From positions 8,184,001 through 8,248,000 of the forward strand of contig OZ199838.1 of NCBI GenBank assembly GCA_964304625.1: a stretch of 64,000 nucleotides of DNA, written 5' to 3'. Source of the stretch: Kudoa neothunni (taxonomy: Eukaryota > Cnidaria). The notes beneath the pieces were generated by a model. The model ran no database searches, was not told the origin of the DNA, and saw only the letters and a program-made list of their open reading frames with translations. Positions 21,052 through 34,600 of this stretch are shown here, one piece after another. The position numbers were made by a program, and so were the translations under genes. Numbering within the stretch: the first letter of the stretch is position 1; each line of letters opens with the position of its first letter.

Positions 21052-22522
21052 CTAACGCTTGACGCTAAAAATTCGGCATAATAACAATGAAAACAATAAA
21101 ACATACAATTTGTAAGATTTTCTTGCTTTGTGTTTACCAAATTTTTTCCTTTCTGTGACTCGGACATCTCTGTACAGGAGGCCAGCTAAATTTCATTCAA
21201 ATAACGAGCACATCTCTCATTAGGTAATACATACCTTGTAAAAGGATTCCATGATAATCCGGAGACATGGAGGCAAGAGCTCTTGAAATTGCTAACCTCA
21301 TTGCACCTGCCTGAGAAGCAGGACCGCTGTTAATAACATTCGCAGCAACATCGAATTCTCCTCGTTTTCCAATTGCATCAAATGCCATATACACTTGTAA
21401 TCTATTGAAATATTTATTTTAATATTTTATCATAGAATTTATAATTTAAGGATAATAGCAGTATTAGAAATATTTTGAAATTGCATATAATACGTGTGCA
21501 TAGATATACTTGTCGAGATCATACTCAAAATAATCATCAAAGGTTACACCATTCACTGTAATGACACCAGTGCCTTCTTTTAGAACAATGTCGGCAATCG
21601 CTGTCTTTCTGTAGCCAATACTTCTTATGCTGCCATCCTCCCCCTTCTATCAAGAAGGCTTATTACAACTTAGCCTCAGTTATTACTTGAAAAGTTTGAG
21701 AAGTAACATCAGTGGATTCTAACACCACCATAAATTTCGATATAAAGTCCATAAATCGAAAAGATTTTTCATTTTTATATAATTTTTCGATGAGGTTAAT
21801 AAAAAAAACATATTGATGTTTGTGTATTTCTTTGTCGCCTGTGATTTTTCGAAGTTCTTCCTTAGTAACCCACCTCACATCCAAAGATTTGGGCTCAACG
21901 TTCACATCATCAGCACAGGTGGGATTGTTTGCATCAGTTGAATGTACCATTGACGATTGTTCGTCTTGATCTCTAAATTCGCCAATAAAAGACGTTCAAA
22001 CACCACACAGAAATACACAAGGTCATCAATATCAAGACCTTGATATAACTGAGGAAATGTTTTATGGAGATCTTCAATACATGTAGACAACTCACCCACC
22101 GCATAAAGTCTTCTAAGGATTTCCTAATCGTTCAGTTAGCAAGAATTAAACCAACGCCACACAAATACATAGAGAATATCATTGTATCTAGGCGCGTTTG
22201 TGAAATAGCCATGACTTTTAACATTTCCATTCTTATCGAACATTTCTTTCCAATCACTAATAACACAACCTGGGGGCGACAGAGAAGGTCTAGCATCTTT
22301 GAATAATAACGCAGACGGTAACAAGTATTTAATATGCTCATCTATTTCCTTTGGTGTCATATTCTTTTTATCCAGCATTTTTTCAAGCCACAATTTCGAA
22401 ATTCGGTACCAGTCTTCACTTTGCAAATCTTCACTTTCTTTTATAGTTAGTAAGTTCCTTCTTGATTTAAACCCCAATATGCTCCTTTGATTTAATAATG
22501 ATGCACATTTACGTACAAACAT
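21052..22522 (-). CDS. MRPS9: Mitochondrial small ribosomal subunit protein uS9m
   Basis: Six exons on the minus strand: 22522-22169, 22123-22002, 21972-21687, 21646-21510, 21401-21235, 21167-21052. All joins keep phase, giving about 393 aa (human MRPS9 is close to 396). The C-terminal half is the universal uS9 domain: IGYRKTAIADIVLKEGTGVITVNG, FDDYF, FDVAANV, SQAGAMRLAISRAL, and the basic tail RKKFGKHKARKSYK that reaches the decoding site in the mitoribosome. The N-terminal ~200 residues (RISKLWLEKML) are the MRPS9-specific extension. Introns are 45, 29, 40, 108 and 67 nt; the first has a CTAAC branch-point-like motif. The 29-nt intron and the last ~18 residues after KSYK are the least certain parts. 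It lies about 150 bp downstream of VPS34 on the same strand. Confidence 0.9.
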
Positions 22523-22674
22523 AGTTAATTTGTATAACCTACTCCAAGCGCTAAGCTATGATAGCTGATCTACTAACCGATGCGCAGACGCATGAGATGC
22601 AAAATAAAACGCATGGGGGTGCAGTTGTTAAAATACAAACAGTTTCATAAATTACTAAAAATGTTATAAAAAGT

Positions 22675-25600
22675 TTATTTTCTCCAGTACTAAAAAAATT
22701 TAAAAATGAAATGGAGTTATTTGTTACTTGAGCCCATTTATGAATTTGCTCTACAACGGTTGCAAAAACTGCTTTGACACTTTCATCTATGAGCCCCATC
22801 AAATAAATCGCAGCTTGTTCATCGTCAAGGTCGAGGCGGAATTTTTCTTCGATCTATTTTTAAATAAGACGGTCATAAAAGTTTGGGGCATGTATAGAAC
22901 AACAACTTTTTGAATTGCTTTATCCGGCTCGAGAGCAATGTCAACAATATCCGCATCCAGCATCAAGGCAAATAAGTTGAGAATGCTATTAGCATTTCTA
23001 TAAATTGTATAAAGTATTTAATCGATAACAGAAAACAACCAACCTTCTTAACAAAATAAATACAGTGAAACAAAGGTTTTTAAATTGTTGGAAATGCTCA
23101 CTGATTTCTCCACCCATTGCTTCAATCTAACAAACACCTCAGTCAACAAAAATAAATATCGAATGCTTATGGTTACCATTTCACGAGAGAGTTTCATAGG
23201 AGGAGGGAACGGCTTAGGATCTCTTCCAAGTATATACCCAAAATCAATGTGAAACAGTGTTCCTAATGAGTTTAAATTATTTATTAAATGTAAATATAAT
23301 TTTCATTGCCGAATAAGGTAATGGCAAAGATTATGAGAGCTAAAAATTAGTCAATCAAAGACTAACCTGTCCTTGTCAGCAACAGATTATCCAAATGGCG
23401 ATCTCCAATACCAAGAATATACGTGATCACACTGTAACCGGCTACATAAAACATATATTTATATATATTGTTCTAAAAAAAGCTACCGCAACTTTTGATG
23501 TAGTTGTCCATTACATCTGTTCGAATTCCATAAACATCTCTATTTGATGGCGCAACTTTTCTGAAAAAATTCTAGATGATACATACAATAAGATTTCGAG
23601 CAATAAAACAACCACAATTACTTGAATAGAGTTATCTCTAGACAAAATCTCTCCAATAGATTCAGATTCGACGAACTCGACAATTCCTATAGAAAATTAG
23701 ACGTATTAAAACAGGAACAGTCGCACATTTTTATTAAAAAGTAATAATGTCGAAAGTCGATACAAATTCTATTAGATTCCCTATCAAAATCTTTAGCCTA
23801 TTCCATGTATTTAATGGAGATACTTATTAACCAACTTTACAAATCTAGCATGATTTTACAACATAAAAATCAATAAAAAATTCTTTCCTCCAAAACCTTC
23901 ACTTTTTTAATGTCTCTTATATAGATTTTGAAACATTCATTCACTTTGAATGATGACATAATTTAACATTTAAGCATTAACTATAGGGGGTGTTCCTTTT
24001 CGATCATAATTTATTCAAAACCAGCACGAACTACCCAGCTTCGCACAGGATTGAGAATATTTTATCCTAGAACATGTATATAAAATAATGAAATATATCA
24101 ATTCTTTCAATTAATTCCTGGAAGTTAAATTAACCTTGTTTTTTAAATTCATATTTTTAACGACTGTGATAAGTGCAATTAAAGTTAATAACATCTTAGG
24201 GAGATCATAAAAATAGCAAAAACTGTATAACTCGATGATAACTTGAGACGACTAATTTTTATTGCGCAAATTAATATCTCTTTATCCGGGACATTTTCAT
24301 ACACTCTTTTCTCAAAACAACTGCGTAACCCCCTAACCCTCTAATGTACTTAAAATCGACTTACCTCAGATGGATTTTGGGGTAAAAAATACAAAAGTTT
24401 TTTTCATTCCATATACAAGAAAAAATATAATTTTTTGAAATTATACAAAATAGAATAATTATAGTGTCAGAACCAGTTGAAAATAAATAAATAATCCCTA
24501 TAATCCTACGATAACTAGCTTTGTTGAACATCGCTGTTCTAATTTAAAGATAATGGATAATTTTTTATTGTGCCTCATAGCTAGCAAAAATCTTTTTAGA
24601 AAAAATGAAAATATAATTTATTGTTAAATCAATTTATAAGCATTATAAAATGAGAAGAACTAACGATAACAGTAATTGCAAACGTTTAATACATGATTTT
24701 TGTAACAATATCTACTACATTTGAAACAAACATTGTTTGTTTTTTTATCTAATTTCCTGGGCCAAAATTCGCACATTGACAATTTATTTCGGGAATTCGG
24801 TGTATTGGGTTGTTTTGCAGTGCAGGACGAAGGCCTTTTAATAACACTGTTATTTGCTACATTTCTTTCCATAAGTGGATCAAATAACAATTTAGCCAGT
24901 ATTTTCAAAAATTTTCTTCAAATAACATTTCCATCAAATATTTTGTTGTATACAGATATTGCATTTACCAGTGATAAATCGACTATATTAAAAAATACCA
25001 TCATACGCCACCATCTGTAATGTCGTCTAACAGAAACGGATGACAACAAATGGTCCACAGTATCAACACCGCCTTTTGTTGAATTATAATGAATAATAAC
25101 TTCTGGTGTACATTTAAAATCATCATTAATATTATCATTCGTTGATCCTGAAGACAATAATATTACCGCTTTGTTTTTTTTCTTACATATCACGTTATCA
25201 TGTTTCTCATGGAACAAAAATTGACTGCTATAAACATATTTAATTTTGGATGGCAAAGCACAAGATGGAGTTTCTGTCATGTTATGTCGAATAGCATCCA
25301 ACAGAGTCATATTTTTTTCGAGGGACTTAATCGATAGATTGTATGACGTAAAGAAATTATCCATTACAACATTTCTACCAGAGAAATAAAGCTGCTCACA
25401 AAGCTTCATAACGATATTTTCTCCAGCGTTTGTAAATTTTTCGGGTTCAGGTCCATTTTTACCAAGATACACATCAATGCTGTACACATAGCATCCAATG
25501 GGATCCACGGCTAAAAAAATTTAATTCCGTATTTAACAGGCTTTAACGGTATGTACTGCCGGAATGGGCATCTTCCCTTAAATGGTACAAAAGCATTTTG

Positions 25601-28600
25601 GTAAAATGTCTGTCCTCCATTTTCTTTCTTCTCGAATATTATAGTCGTCAAAATGAATCGCTATAGATATCTGACGAACTCGTTGGTAACTGAACAGTTT
25701 CCTATAAACACACTTGCCCTCGGAGGTACTAAAAAGTTCGCCAACAGGTTCACCGCGGTCTTTATGAATGGCCATAAGAATTAAAATCCCAAAAAACCTT
25801 TAAATTCAATTTCATCAACGTCATGTCATTTGTCAAATTTCGATGCACCAAACTGATTGGTATATTCTATTATCGTCGAAATGATTTCTTCCGTAAAAAA
25901 TATAAAAAAAACAATCGAGTTTCGTTTTGAATCTTGACGTGCCATAGGTAGTAAAACCAGGTGCCGGCTGCATAATATTACATTTTGATGCTTTGGAAGT
26001 TGGTGGTTTTTGATAACTCCATATAATTCCTTTTTAACTCACTGTAAATTGATCAAACGGTTCACACTCCAAAATATCTGATTCTTCTACAGATTCTGTG
26101 AAATTATTATCATATTCAATATTAGAAGTATCCGTAATATCATTGCAGCTGCTACCCAAATAATCCATTTTTGAAGGGGAGACGTGCACGAGTGTAATGA
26201 ACTTAATGACGTGATGCGGTAAGAATTAAGAACGTTATATTTTAAAATTTACCCTTCAGTAAATTCTCGTCTTAATAAAAATAGTCCAGAACATTTTTAT
26301 TTTTGCTTCTGAGAGAGAAAAAATTGGGGTATTTTTTACACCAAAATCCATAGGAAGATGGAAATTCTATAACTCCGCTATTTTACTATATATTTCCAAA
26401 AAATTTTTTTAGACCATTCATCATGATATTTTGGAGGAATAGATGGAATTATAAAATTTAGAAATATGGAGAAACTAGAGTAACAATATCCTATTGAGGT
26501 ATTATTTTACCCCAAACCCATTAGAGGGTTAATATAAATTAAAATATTTCAAATAATTTGATAACGTATAATTTAAATCTATACACAAATCTTATCGCTT
26601 AAAATTAGGTTTAACGGACGGTTTAACGAAACTTGAGGACCTAGTTTCAGTATTTAAGGCTTGAATCTATCTGATTATAACATGCGCAATCGATTCTTCA
26701 TTAATTTAAAAAATTTTCATATATTTGTAATACTAAAGACATCTATAGAACTTTGATAGTGTTTTTATAATGGCAAATTTATTGAAAGTCCCAGCATAAG
26801 GAATGTGTCCAAGTACACATCCAAATAGACACACCTACTTTATATATACAGATAGGTACGATATATAAGACGTATCTCGAAATCATGGATATAGAATTTA
26901 ACTTTGAACCACTAAAAACATTCACAATGGCTTACAGAAGTTGAGTGCAGATAAATGTCGCCATGAAAAATAATATAATCCTATTATTGAAAACACGTAA
27001 TCCGTTTAACAAATCTAACACCGAGAACAACACAATTCCCTACATTATTTTTGAATTCCTTCAATGTAATAACAAATAAAAGCATTTTTAAATTATCTTA
27101 AACTATTAAAAGTTGCACAAATATCTATCTATATGGAAAATTTTTGCCGCACGTGTGAACTTAGGGGCACACACGGACACTTCAGCTTTATAAATATAGT
27201 ATCCATGCTGGCGCGCGGTCGTATTTTGTATTTAAAAATTACATTTTCTTTCTTATATTAATAATAACTCGTAGGTATTCAGCTGTTTTACCATTCTTTT
27301 ACAAACCGTGTCTTATTTTACAGACGAAAAAGTCCAATTGTTTTATTTTCTAACACAGGTGTAGGTCATGAGCAAAAATATTTTCTCTTAATTTATTTAA
27401 ATGCTTAATGACTTCATTAATGGAACAAATGATTCCAGTTTTTTTCATAATTTTCATCAGTAAACGATTCACTCATTGCGTCGACTTCATTATTTATTGA
27501 GTTAACATATTTATCTTTTGGACCTTTAAATGGAGTAATTTCTTCTATATTAACCTGACCTTCAGTTTGATTTATCTAGGGATTTACTTCCAATCGAAAG
27601 CATAATGCCTCCTGATCCACAATTATTAACAAGAATGATTTATTTTAAATAGTTTTTGATTGTTTCTTCATTCATTAATTTCCACCCTTCTTTCATCGTG
27701 TATATATCTTCAAGTAAATATGGATGATCATTATTTAAATTTTTATCAAAAATACTAATGGAATTAACAATAAATTTATTTATCAAATAATTCATCAGAC
27801 GATTTTTGTAAATGTATTAAAAACCGTTAATAATTCCTTGATCTGATTGTTGCAATACGCTAGTCGTTTCCTGTGGGATAAGCTGGGAAATTTTTACCAA
27901 ATCATATGAGGTAATGGTGTACTTACCGGCTACCAAAATTCGGCATGATGTCGTGATTTTGTTCGGCCGATTTTTTCGTAGATTAAGTTCATTAACTCTA
28001 AAAAGTTTCAGCTTATAAAAAGAAATCAATTTTTTTTGTTTCTAATGTCTCCTAAATTCGTTGTCATAATCCATTAACTGAGCATAACATAACACGTGAC
28101 GCCAAATAAAAATACCCTCAAACTATATTTTCTCACATTTTATCACTTAAACTTAAGGATGCACGTTTTCAGAAAATTAGGCGGCAATGGTTGATATTAA
28201 ATCAGACGATGAGTTTTTTTTGCTTATAAATAATAATGAGATTCTGTTTAACTTCTTGGTTTCGAAAAAAATCGTCCATCGCCTTCCAAAACAATGTAGA
28301 AACTGTAGAGGTTGCGACACAATGTACACCTCTACAAGAGAGAGAACGGAAACTAGTTAATTAATTTCTTCATTAAATAATGATGAAAACATAGTTATAT
28401 ACGTATGTAGAAAGTAACTGAAATACAATAAATGGTTTTCATAAAATAAGACCGATGTAAAACAAAACTATGTCCAAACAAAAAAACCTTTTTTACCGGA
28501 AATGAGGGAACAAAACAAAAATTATCTACCAAGAATATATTAAATATCTTGTATAATTGGTCTTTAGATAATACTATTGAATCAATCTCATCAATGGTTT

Positions 28601-31600
28601 CTGTCTCCAAAAAATCGATTATAAATTGGTTTATTAAAATTCGAACCATTTGTACAAACCATTTCCTCAATCGACAAAAATTCGGCAGTGAAGGATACGT
28701 TATTGAAATTGATGAAAGTCTATTACATAGCAAAAGGAAAAATAACTGGGCCGTTAATTGAAAGGAGATTCTTGGAAACATTCTTCTACAAAAGAAATTT
28801 TTATCCCTGAGAATGAAATGACAATAATAAGAAAAAAATTTAATTAATTTATTATGTCTTCTAGACGGATGGAAGTGGAAGTGAGTATTGCCCCGATTGC
28901 GGAGAATTATCCGACGAATATATATATATATATATGTGTATATGTTATTTAACTATATGATAGTAAATTTTATTAATTAGCTCTATGTTCGAATTCTGAA
29001 AAATATGGGAATAGGGTGAGTGGACGGTCCCTGGGTTTTTGGTCTTTGCTTCTGCTCAGTTAATCCAGATGGAAAAAGGACTCTAAAAGAGGTAAGGTAT
29101 TTCAGTGTTCAACGAAGAAATCATGAAACTCTGATACCAATCATTGAGAACCAGGTCCTTAAAGGGTCAACTATTTACAGTGACGAACGGCCTGCTTACA
29201 ATAAATTATCAGAACGAGGTTACAATCACATTCGAATCAACCATTCCCCAAGTTATTGTATTAATGGAGCACATTCGAATACTATCGAATCTTGTTGGGG
29301 TCAGCTCAAACTTAAGATTCTTAAAATTAAGAGAGGTGTGAGTCGATTAAATTTCGATAGTTACCTACATGAAGAATGGTTCCGACCTATTATGGGTGGG
29401 AAACTCAATTTATTTAACAACTATTTGAATGTTATTAATAAATATTACCCAACTGAATAAACCGTCTGATTTTTTGCGCAATAAAAGCATAATAAATGTC
29501 TAAAGTTGATTGGAATAATTTTCTCAATCTAGCATCATTAATATATAGGGATATTAATGATTTTATACGTGACATGTAAAATCAACTTTACCAAATAAGA
29601 CTTTTATAAAAGAATAAACAACATTCAAATCATAAAACTTTAAAAATATTGTAATAGAATATGTAATTCTAAGCTTTATATAAACCGATTTAGTTACGCC
29701 TAAGGTATATTTTTGAACGTTTTGTGAAAAAGATATATTATTGTTAAAATGATTTTTAACTTTATGCATAAACAAGAAACATTTTGAGTAGATAGAAAAA
29801 GAAATTGCCACAAGATTTAAAAATTATTAGTTAAATAAAATAACACGTTTAGCTCATTTCGTAAAATGTAAAATATTATCTACTTTTTGGTAGAAAATTG
29901 TCTAAAAAAAAAATTTAAACTAAAAAAACCAAAATTCATTTGCAACATTACTTATAAACTTAGATTTTTCCATTTTAAATCTGTGCATTGTGAAAATTTC
30001 CAAAATAGAATGATTCAATTTTTAATTGATTAAATCGGCAAATAAGTAGATTCCACATATTTTAAAAATCATTTTTCAAAAATTAAATAGGATAACTTTA
30101 CAAAATCATTAATTTAAATTGGTTAAAACAGGAAAACAATACCTAAAGTAGTACCATAAAGGAGATTAATACAGCATACAAAGGATTATGACAACGAATT
30201 TAGGAAACATTAGAAACAAAAAAAATTGATTTATTTTCATATGCTGCAACTTTTTAGAGTGAATGAACTTAATCTACAAAAAAATCGGCAGAACAAAATC
30301 ACGACATCATGTCGAATTTTGGTAGCCGGTCATTACAGACGAGTAAAATGCTTCCATAAATGGTTCATAGTGTAATATTTCGAATGAAATTGCATTTGAT
30401 ATGAATTAACTCCATTATAACTTTTGATAATTCGGTTATTTACGTCATTCCAATGTTCCTGAAGATAATAAATGCTATCGAAATATATACGAAGATAAGG
30501 ATGATGTTAATTGGTTTTCTGAGGAATTTCGAATAACTAAAAGCTCCAAAAAAATATTTTTCAAAACCTCAAGATTCACGTTGCTACGCTTCAAACAGAA
30601 TCATTTCCTCAACTTATACATTCCTCATATTTTATGGCAAGTCTTTTTCTCAATTGTTATTTCAAATACTAACGAGTCTGACAATTATAACTATCGGCAT
30701 TATTTAAAGACTTGGCAAACCAACAGCCATTGTCTTTATGTTAATTTGAAGATCTAAATTATAATCACTCAAATTTCTTTGTCGCGAGTGATGCTGTTAT
30801 TGTTCAAGATCTCGAGACAGAAATGCGAAGAATTTTTTTTGTAGAATCGGTTGGAATAAAAGAAATTTTAAAGTTTTTTTGCGTGGTATATTGAAATATT
30901 AAAACCCATTAAATTAAAAAATAAAGTTAAACTCGTTAAATTAGATGCCTAATTTAGCCTTTTCAATGATTTGGTAATGATCGTTAACAACCGGCGGTGT
31001 CATAATTGTGACATTTTTCAGTATTTTATCGCTAGTTTTCTCAAATACTTTAGCAAATTACGTATTACAATTTTCCCCATAATTCAAGTTTAAAAAATGT
31101 GAGGTCCGTTGGACCTCAAAAGAAGGAATGTGTAAAGTCAGTTTTCAGGAGTTTGGAAAGTTAAGAAACGTATTTGTGCGAAATCTTCTCCAAGCAACGC
31201 TGGGCAGTTCCCGCTAGTATATATAAAGGAGGACTGTCGATATGTTTGTGTGTGCCCAGGGCTTGGATTTTTTATAATCACCTTGGGTTTTTATTGAAAG
31301 CCTATAAACATTAACCCTCTAAAGCAGGGGTCGGCAGGCCAGAATATATTTAAATCCAGTAAATTTATATTTTGACATTTAAAAGAATATATTTTTATTT
31401 TAACGAGAAAAAGAAACATAACGAAAGTGAATGTTCGATATTTTTATTTCATAATTTACCTGATATTTTTGGAGTTGAATTTAAATGTTTATATGTTCAA
31501 ATTATGGTTCTAAATCGTAAAGAGCAATAATTAAACGTTTCCATTAGCTACAATAAAACTAATAGCGTACAATCAGTAAAAATGGGTAAGAAATTTGCTT

Positions 31601-34600
31601 GGGGAAAAATTTTAATCTTTATTTTTTTAAGCATTTTATGTTTAAAAAAGGGAATAATATTTAAGTAACATAGTTCACATTGCTATTAAGCTTATTTATA
31701 TGCTGAAGAGATCGACATTAAAAGTTGGGGAAATTATACAAGCACCGTCAAAAAAATTAATGTTATCAACGACATCCCTTGCGGGCCGGTCGTTGCCGAC
31801 CTCTGCTCTAAAGGTGTTGGGGTATATTCTACCCCAAAACGATTTTTACATAGCAATATCTCATTGTTTTCTATATGAAATCTCTTGAAATTTTGGGTAT
31901 TCTTAAAAAAAATAATTTTAGTAAATTTTAAGTTAAAAATTTTTCAATTGATTAAAAAAGTTTCTATAAAAAAATTCTTCTGAAGTTTTTGGGGTAAAAA
32001 ATACCCCAACAATTTTTTTGCTAAAATTGAGGGAAAAATTTTTGTATATATAAATAATCACATTTAAGTGATATTGTATGAGTAGTTATGGAGATAATCC
32101 AAGTATATTGCGCGTTTGTTCAAAAGGTGCATGCTCAAACCTTCACAAGCACCAGCATGAGCGATAGCGTTGACTTTAGTGACGATATTTCTTCATCCGG
32201 AAGTGAATTTTAAGATTATGTTATGGATGGATATGAATTAACGGATGATGAGATTGAAGTTAACGATGTTCATCCTGATTCCTTACGTAGCAAAAGTGGT
32301 ATTTCATGGAGCATTTTGAAGCCTACAATAACCAAAACATGTGCGGAAAATATAATGGATTCTACCCCTGGATCTACTTGTTACACATCTCTAAAAATAA
32401 AAAATTTGTTTGACCGTTTTACAATTTTCCTTACCGCGGAAATTTGTAATAAAATTATACACTTCACGAATATTTTTAGAGAACATAAATTCAAAGATAA
32501 CTGGTGTGAAGTGGATGATATCAAATTTCAGGGTTATTTAGGTCTTCTCATACTAATGGGAACTCACAAAGATAGACAAGAACTCATATGCGAGCTTTTT
32601 AGTATTAAAGAAGGGAAAGAAATATACCGGCAGTTGTTTTCTCTTCGACGATTCAAGCAGATTTCGCGTGCCCTTCATTTTGATGACTTCAATACCAGAA
32701 TGCAGCGCAGGGATGTCGATAAATTTTGTCCCATACATGATTTATGGGATCACTGGGTTAAGATATTGTCTAAATGTTTCGATCCACATCAAGATGTAAC
32801 TATCGACGAGCAACTTGTTTCATTTCGAGGTCGATGCCCATTTCGTCAATATATGCGTATGAAACCAGCAAAATACGGTATCAAATTCTTTTTGTTGGTC
32901 GATCCAGTTTCAAATTATGTTTTCAACGTTTCCATGTATCTTGGCAAAAGTAATTTTGAAGCTTTGCGACAGTGTAACGTTGGAGAAAGTGTTGTTCTTT
33001 CATTGTCATCTCCATTGTTCTATTCCGGCAGAAATATCGTAGCTGATAATTTCTTTTCATCATATTGACCTTCTTGGGAATTTTACGAAAAAACAAAAAA
33101 GAAATTCCAAATTATCTGTTTCCCTCAAAAAAATGAGATTTATAGTAGCAAATTTGTGTTTAACGAAAAGTTCATGTTGGTATCATATGTATGTCAGAAA
33201 GCCAAATGTGTTATCTTGTTGGCTACTGGTACATCAGACTACTATTTCAGATGAGGCATTAGAGTTCAAGCCCAAAATAATACTGGACTACAATAAATCT
33301 AAAGGTGGTGTGGACAATGTCGATAGGATGTTGGCTTCTGCTTCTGTTCGCCGATTCACCAGAAGATGGCCTTTAGTAGTGTTCTTCAACATGATGGATT
33401 TATCTTTAGTCAACGCCTTTGCAATATATAAAGATGTATTTAACGATGCGAGAAAGATTAGACGCTCTTTCTTAAAAGAAATTGCAGAGAAGCTTTATAG
33501 TCTATTGCTGATGCGAAATTCATCAGAAAAGATCATTAAGAGGAAATTACCAATTCTTCCATTTATTAACAAAGTTCCACCTATTGATGTAAAGCTCTCA
33601 AGATGTGAATATTGTGAGCGAAAAAAGAACAAGAAAACTACAAAATGGTGCAAAACTTGCTATAAATTTTATTGTCCTATGCATGCCTCGAATACTGGTT
33701 AGAAATGTTATGAATAAAAATATACTTTAAATTTATATTATTTTGGTTCATTATAAAGGGTGAAACTTTTTTAATCCTGGCGATAAAACACAAACTTATG
33801 TTAAAAAATACGATCGAATGTTGACGATGGGTGTCGTACAAATACGATGTGGATTAGCTTAGGATTAAATTAGAATGTTAATGTTTATTTCACGGGGATA
33901 AATTAAATAAAATAACTAGGGTATTTTTTGCCCCAAAGACTTACACGTACGTTGTTTTTTCGATCCTTAGAGGGTTAAGCAATGATAAAATTAGAATCCA
34001 CAGATTTATTAATTTTTACTAAATTTAAAGACACAACGATAAAAATTTTAATTGGTAAAACCAAAACAAAAATTAAGCTAAAATTAAAAATGTAAGAGAT
34101 CTCTTGGAACTTCGATTTAAGATCGCTGCCTTATTGTATGGTATTTTTAAACCCCCTTTTCACAACAAAGTATTTCGAATAAAATAGTATGAAGGATAAA
34201 GTAATTTACCTTGTTCGGCACCAGTGGCAATCACCCTGTATGGTGTTAACTTAAGATCTAGATTTTCTTTCAGTAGCATCTAAATTTGTTGTTAAAACTA
34301 TTCACGTACCAATCGATAAATAGTATACATTGTTTATGAATGAAATAACTCGAAGAACAAGTTGGTCCTGTCGAATATCATCGCCATTTTTAAAAATGAC
34401 GGAGTATTCACTTTGGCGGTTGGTCAAAAAAGTCAATTTCAATGGCATAAGTTTGGAATTAAAAACAAATGATTTATCTAAACCGAGAATGATTTTTAAT
34501 ATGAATTAAGCTCAAACTGTTTGATTAAAGTACTGGGGATAAATCCGCATATTTGAGTTCCGGGGAGCAAAGGTAAATATAGTGGATCTTTAAATGTATA

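Larger units (their letters stand above)
31315..33974 (+). mobile_element. piggyBac element carrying a nested hAT MITE
   Basis: TTAA at 31311-31314 and 33975-33978. Ends CCCTCTAAAG / CCCTCTAAGG inverted, with GGGGTA...TACCCC-type motifs just inside. The 5' terminal repeat is split after ten bases by the hAT MITE at 31325-31805. Transposase 32223-33702 lies on the plus strand, opposite to VPS34. Confidence 0.9.
23687..34209 (-). other. 10.5-kb transposon-filled intron of VPS34
   Basis: Donor GTAAAT after 34210, acceptor TATAG before 23686; the reading frame passes from ...ATGAEQ to [15 protein letters not shown] in correct phase. It holds a piggyBac (24337-26528), Tigger piece (about 27400-27926), Merlin element (27927-30328) and piggyBac with nested hAT MITE (31315-33974), together about three quarters of its length. 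The rest is AT-rich with short repeat scraps. Confidence 0.9.

Noticed and set aside
27817-28029. 70-codon minus-strand open frame as a gene
   Set aside because: It is a chance fusion of the Merlin terminal repeat (above 27926) with the Tigger fragment below it.
28917-28945. TA microsatellite; also poly-C near 13219
   Set aside because: Simple repeats with no evident function; no CRISPR-like or satellite arrays were seen anywhere.
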